Origin: Anabaenopsis elenkinii CCIBt3563 | Lineage (GTDB): Bacteria; Cyanobacteriota; Cyanobacteriia; Cyanobacteriales; Nostocaceae | Assembly (NCBI RefSeq): GCF_015245355.1 | Contig: NZ_CP063311.1 | Location: forward strand, 3,057,715 to 3,121,714 | Direction: 5' to 3' | DNA length: 64,000 nt | Position numbers and translations under genes: made by a program | The notes under the pieces: model-generated | Seen by the model: the letters and a program-made list of their open reading frames with translations, nothing else | What the model was told of the DNA's origin: nothing | Database searches by the model: none | Shown: piece by piece, positions 62,927 to 64,000 of the stretch | How positions within the stretch are numbered: position 1 is the first letter of the stretch | How the letters are laid out: every line of letters starts with the position of its first letter

Positions 62927-64000
62927 TCATAGGATATTATTGATATCCTCTAACAATTCTATTGCTGACTCATATCTTTGACGGTAGTTGTGATGTACCA
63001 TTTTATTTAATATTCTGGTCAAGTCCTCAGTAGTATCCGCTAGTTCCCACCAATATTGCCAAATCTGCTCACCAGTCGGAGATAGTGTAGGAATAGTTAT
63101 AAAATCAGTTTTAACATCCCTCAGAAATTGGTGTTCTTGAGGATTTACCCCTGTTAAGGCTTGTATGGCCAGTATTCCCAAAGCATAAATGTCACTATTG
63201 AGTCTTGGTGCACCAATCATTTGTTCAGGAGGTGCATAACCACGAGAGGCGAAGATAATCGAATCTTGCTGATGATTTTGCGGTTGCAGTTGTTTCACAC
63301 CCCCAAAGTCAATTAAGACAATGTGTGCATCTGTTGTTCGCCGCATTAAGTTGCTGGGTTTGATGTCTTGATGAATGACCTGATAGCTGTGGACAAACAC
63401 TAGTATTTCTAAAACTTCTTTGAGGATCTTGATGACTTCAGACCTTAAGTAACATATGCCAGAATTTAACTCATGTTTCAAGGTATGACCGAGAATATAC
63501 TCTTGGACTAAATAGAAATTATTATTTTCTGATAAAAAGGCTAGTAATTGGGGTATTTGTGGGTGTTTACCCATAATTTCCAGAATATCTGCTTCGGTAT
63601 GAAATAGCCGTTTAACTAGCTCCAGATATTCTGGATCTTGACGGACAGGGTGCATCTGTTTGACAACACACAGGGGATTTCCTGGGCGTTGAACATCTCG
63701 AGCTAAGTAGGTTGTGCTAAATCCTCCCCGCCCTAAATTATCGGTAATTTGATAACGGTTTCCCAGTAATCTCTGCGTTGACAGTGGTTTGAATAAATAA
63801 TCAGTCTCTGGCGTAGTAGTAAGGGTTACCTGTTGTTTTTGTAACTCAGTAATTAATTCCTTTTGTCTTTGCAACAATTGTATAATTTGTTTTTTATCTT
63901 GTTGACTATCATGAGCGCTATAGGCCAGTACACTCACATTTGCAACTACCAGACCTAATGCAGGCGCAACCACTGGGAACCATCCCCCGCGGGTAAAAAT
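62927..64000 (-). CDS. Serine/threonine protein kinase, 5' end outside the window
   Basis: At least 357 codons. The first GTG inside the window (63973) is not the real start, since the frame stays open to the edge and reads IFTRGGWFPVVAPALGLVVANVSV. That is the last membrane segment of a CHASE2-type sensory region as found on cyanobacterial kinases. A short coiled coil (QLLQRQKELITELQKQQ) leads to the Hanks-type kinase domain: glycine loop LGRGGFSTTYLA, Lys in CVVKQM, catalytic loop VIHQDIKPSNLM (HQD instead of HRD), LIDFGG and APPEQ. The protein is probably a membrane receptor kinase. The HQD variant is common among cyanobacterial kinases and need not abolish activity. Confidence 0.85.
   Translation of the reverse strand: MFTRGGWFPVVAPALGLVVANVSVLAYSAHDSQQDKKQIIQLLQRQKELITELQKQQVTLTTTPETDYLFKPLSTQRLLGNRYQITDNLGRGGFSTTYLARDVQRPGNPLCVVKQMHPVRQDPEYLELVKRLFHTEADILEIMGKHPQIPQLLAFLSENNNFYLVQEYILGHTLKHELNSGICYLRSEVIKILKEVLEILVFVHSYQVIHQDIKPSNLMRRTTDAHIVLIDFGGVKQLQPQNHQQDSIIFASRGYAPPEQMIGAPRLNSDIYALGILAIQALTGVNPQEHQFLRDVKTDFITIPTLSPTGEQIWQYWWELADTTEDLTRILNKMVHHNYRQRYESAIELLEDINNIL

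Overview
The window is chromosomal DNA of a cyanobacterium, most likely a filamentous Nostocales-type strain. The evidence is the low GC content, the scattered HIP1 octamer (GCGATCGC), heptanucleotide tandem repeats, and many families largely confined to cyanobacteria: CoaR/CoaT, ThiE with an N-terminal extension, DUF1517, DUF928, DUF4912 fusions, CHAT-TPR proteins with two-partner secretion, and a kinase with a CHASE2-like remnant. No rRNA, tRNA or CRISPR array was recognised.

Layout. 0.2-7 kb: a large DUF4214/RTX-repeat exoprotein, a Wzt/Wzm polysaccharide ABC exporter and a 5'-truncated DUF2887 gene. 7-19 kb: a coiled-coil/TPR membrane protein, gatB, two DUF1565 beta-helix proteins (one with six SLH modules, one with a SPOR-like end), a ZIP-like membrane protein, thiE-thiS and a glycosyltransferase. 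20-24.5 kb: a 1.2-kb gene-poor stretch holding one curious small frame, a DUF1517 protein, a nested repeat element, an orphan C5-cytosine methyltransferase and a DUF6918-like protein. 24.6-33.2 kb: metals. The divergent coaT/coaR pair has overlapping MerR-type promoters. Next to it is a leftward TonB receptor/2Fe-2S protein/binding protein/FecCD permease operon behind a Fur-box-like site, with no ATPase gene. 33.6-40 kb: a pentapeptide protein, a complete IS607-type element (serine recombinase plus TnpB) and a translationally coupled pair of AAA-like proteins. 40-50.6 kb: a PstS-like/DUF4912 fusion, a deoxyhypusine synthase-like enzyme, a lipocalin-like protein, cobO, a group 2 sigma factor, a universal stress protein, pgk and a DUF928 protein. 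50.8-62.4 kb: a leftward two-partner secretion operon (tpsB, tpsA2, CHAT-TPR protease, tpsA1). The two exoprotein genes are tandem duplicates with long nearly identical ends flanking the CHAT gene. 62.9 kb to the edge: a Ser/Thr kinase whose 5' end lies outside the window.

The least ordinary material is the repeat DNA and the TPS locus. There are three clear copies, plus one decayed copy, of an approximately 180-270 bp element with terminal inverted repeats that carries heptamer repeats. One copy is interrupted by a second 212-bp inverted-repeat element with a 10-bp duplication. Three short segments look like orphan right ends (omega-RNA ends) of IS200/IS605 elements with no tnpB attached. 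In the TPS locus, recombination between the duplicated exoprotein genes would delete the protease gene. All family assignments come from reading the translated proteins; no database search was run.
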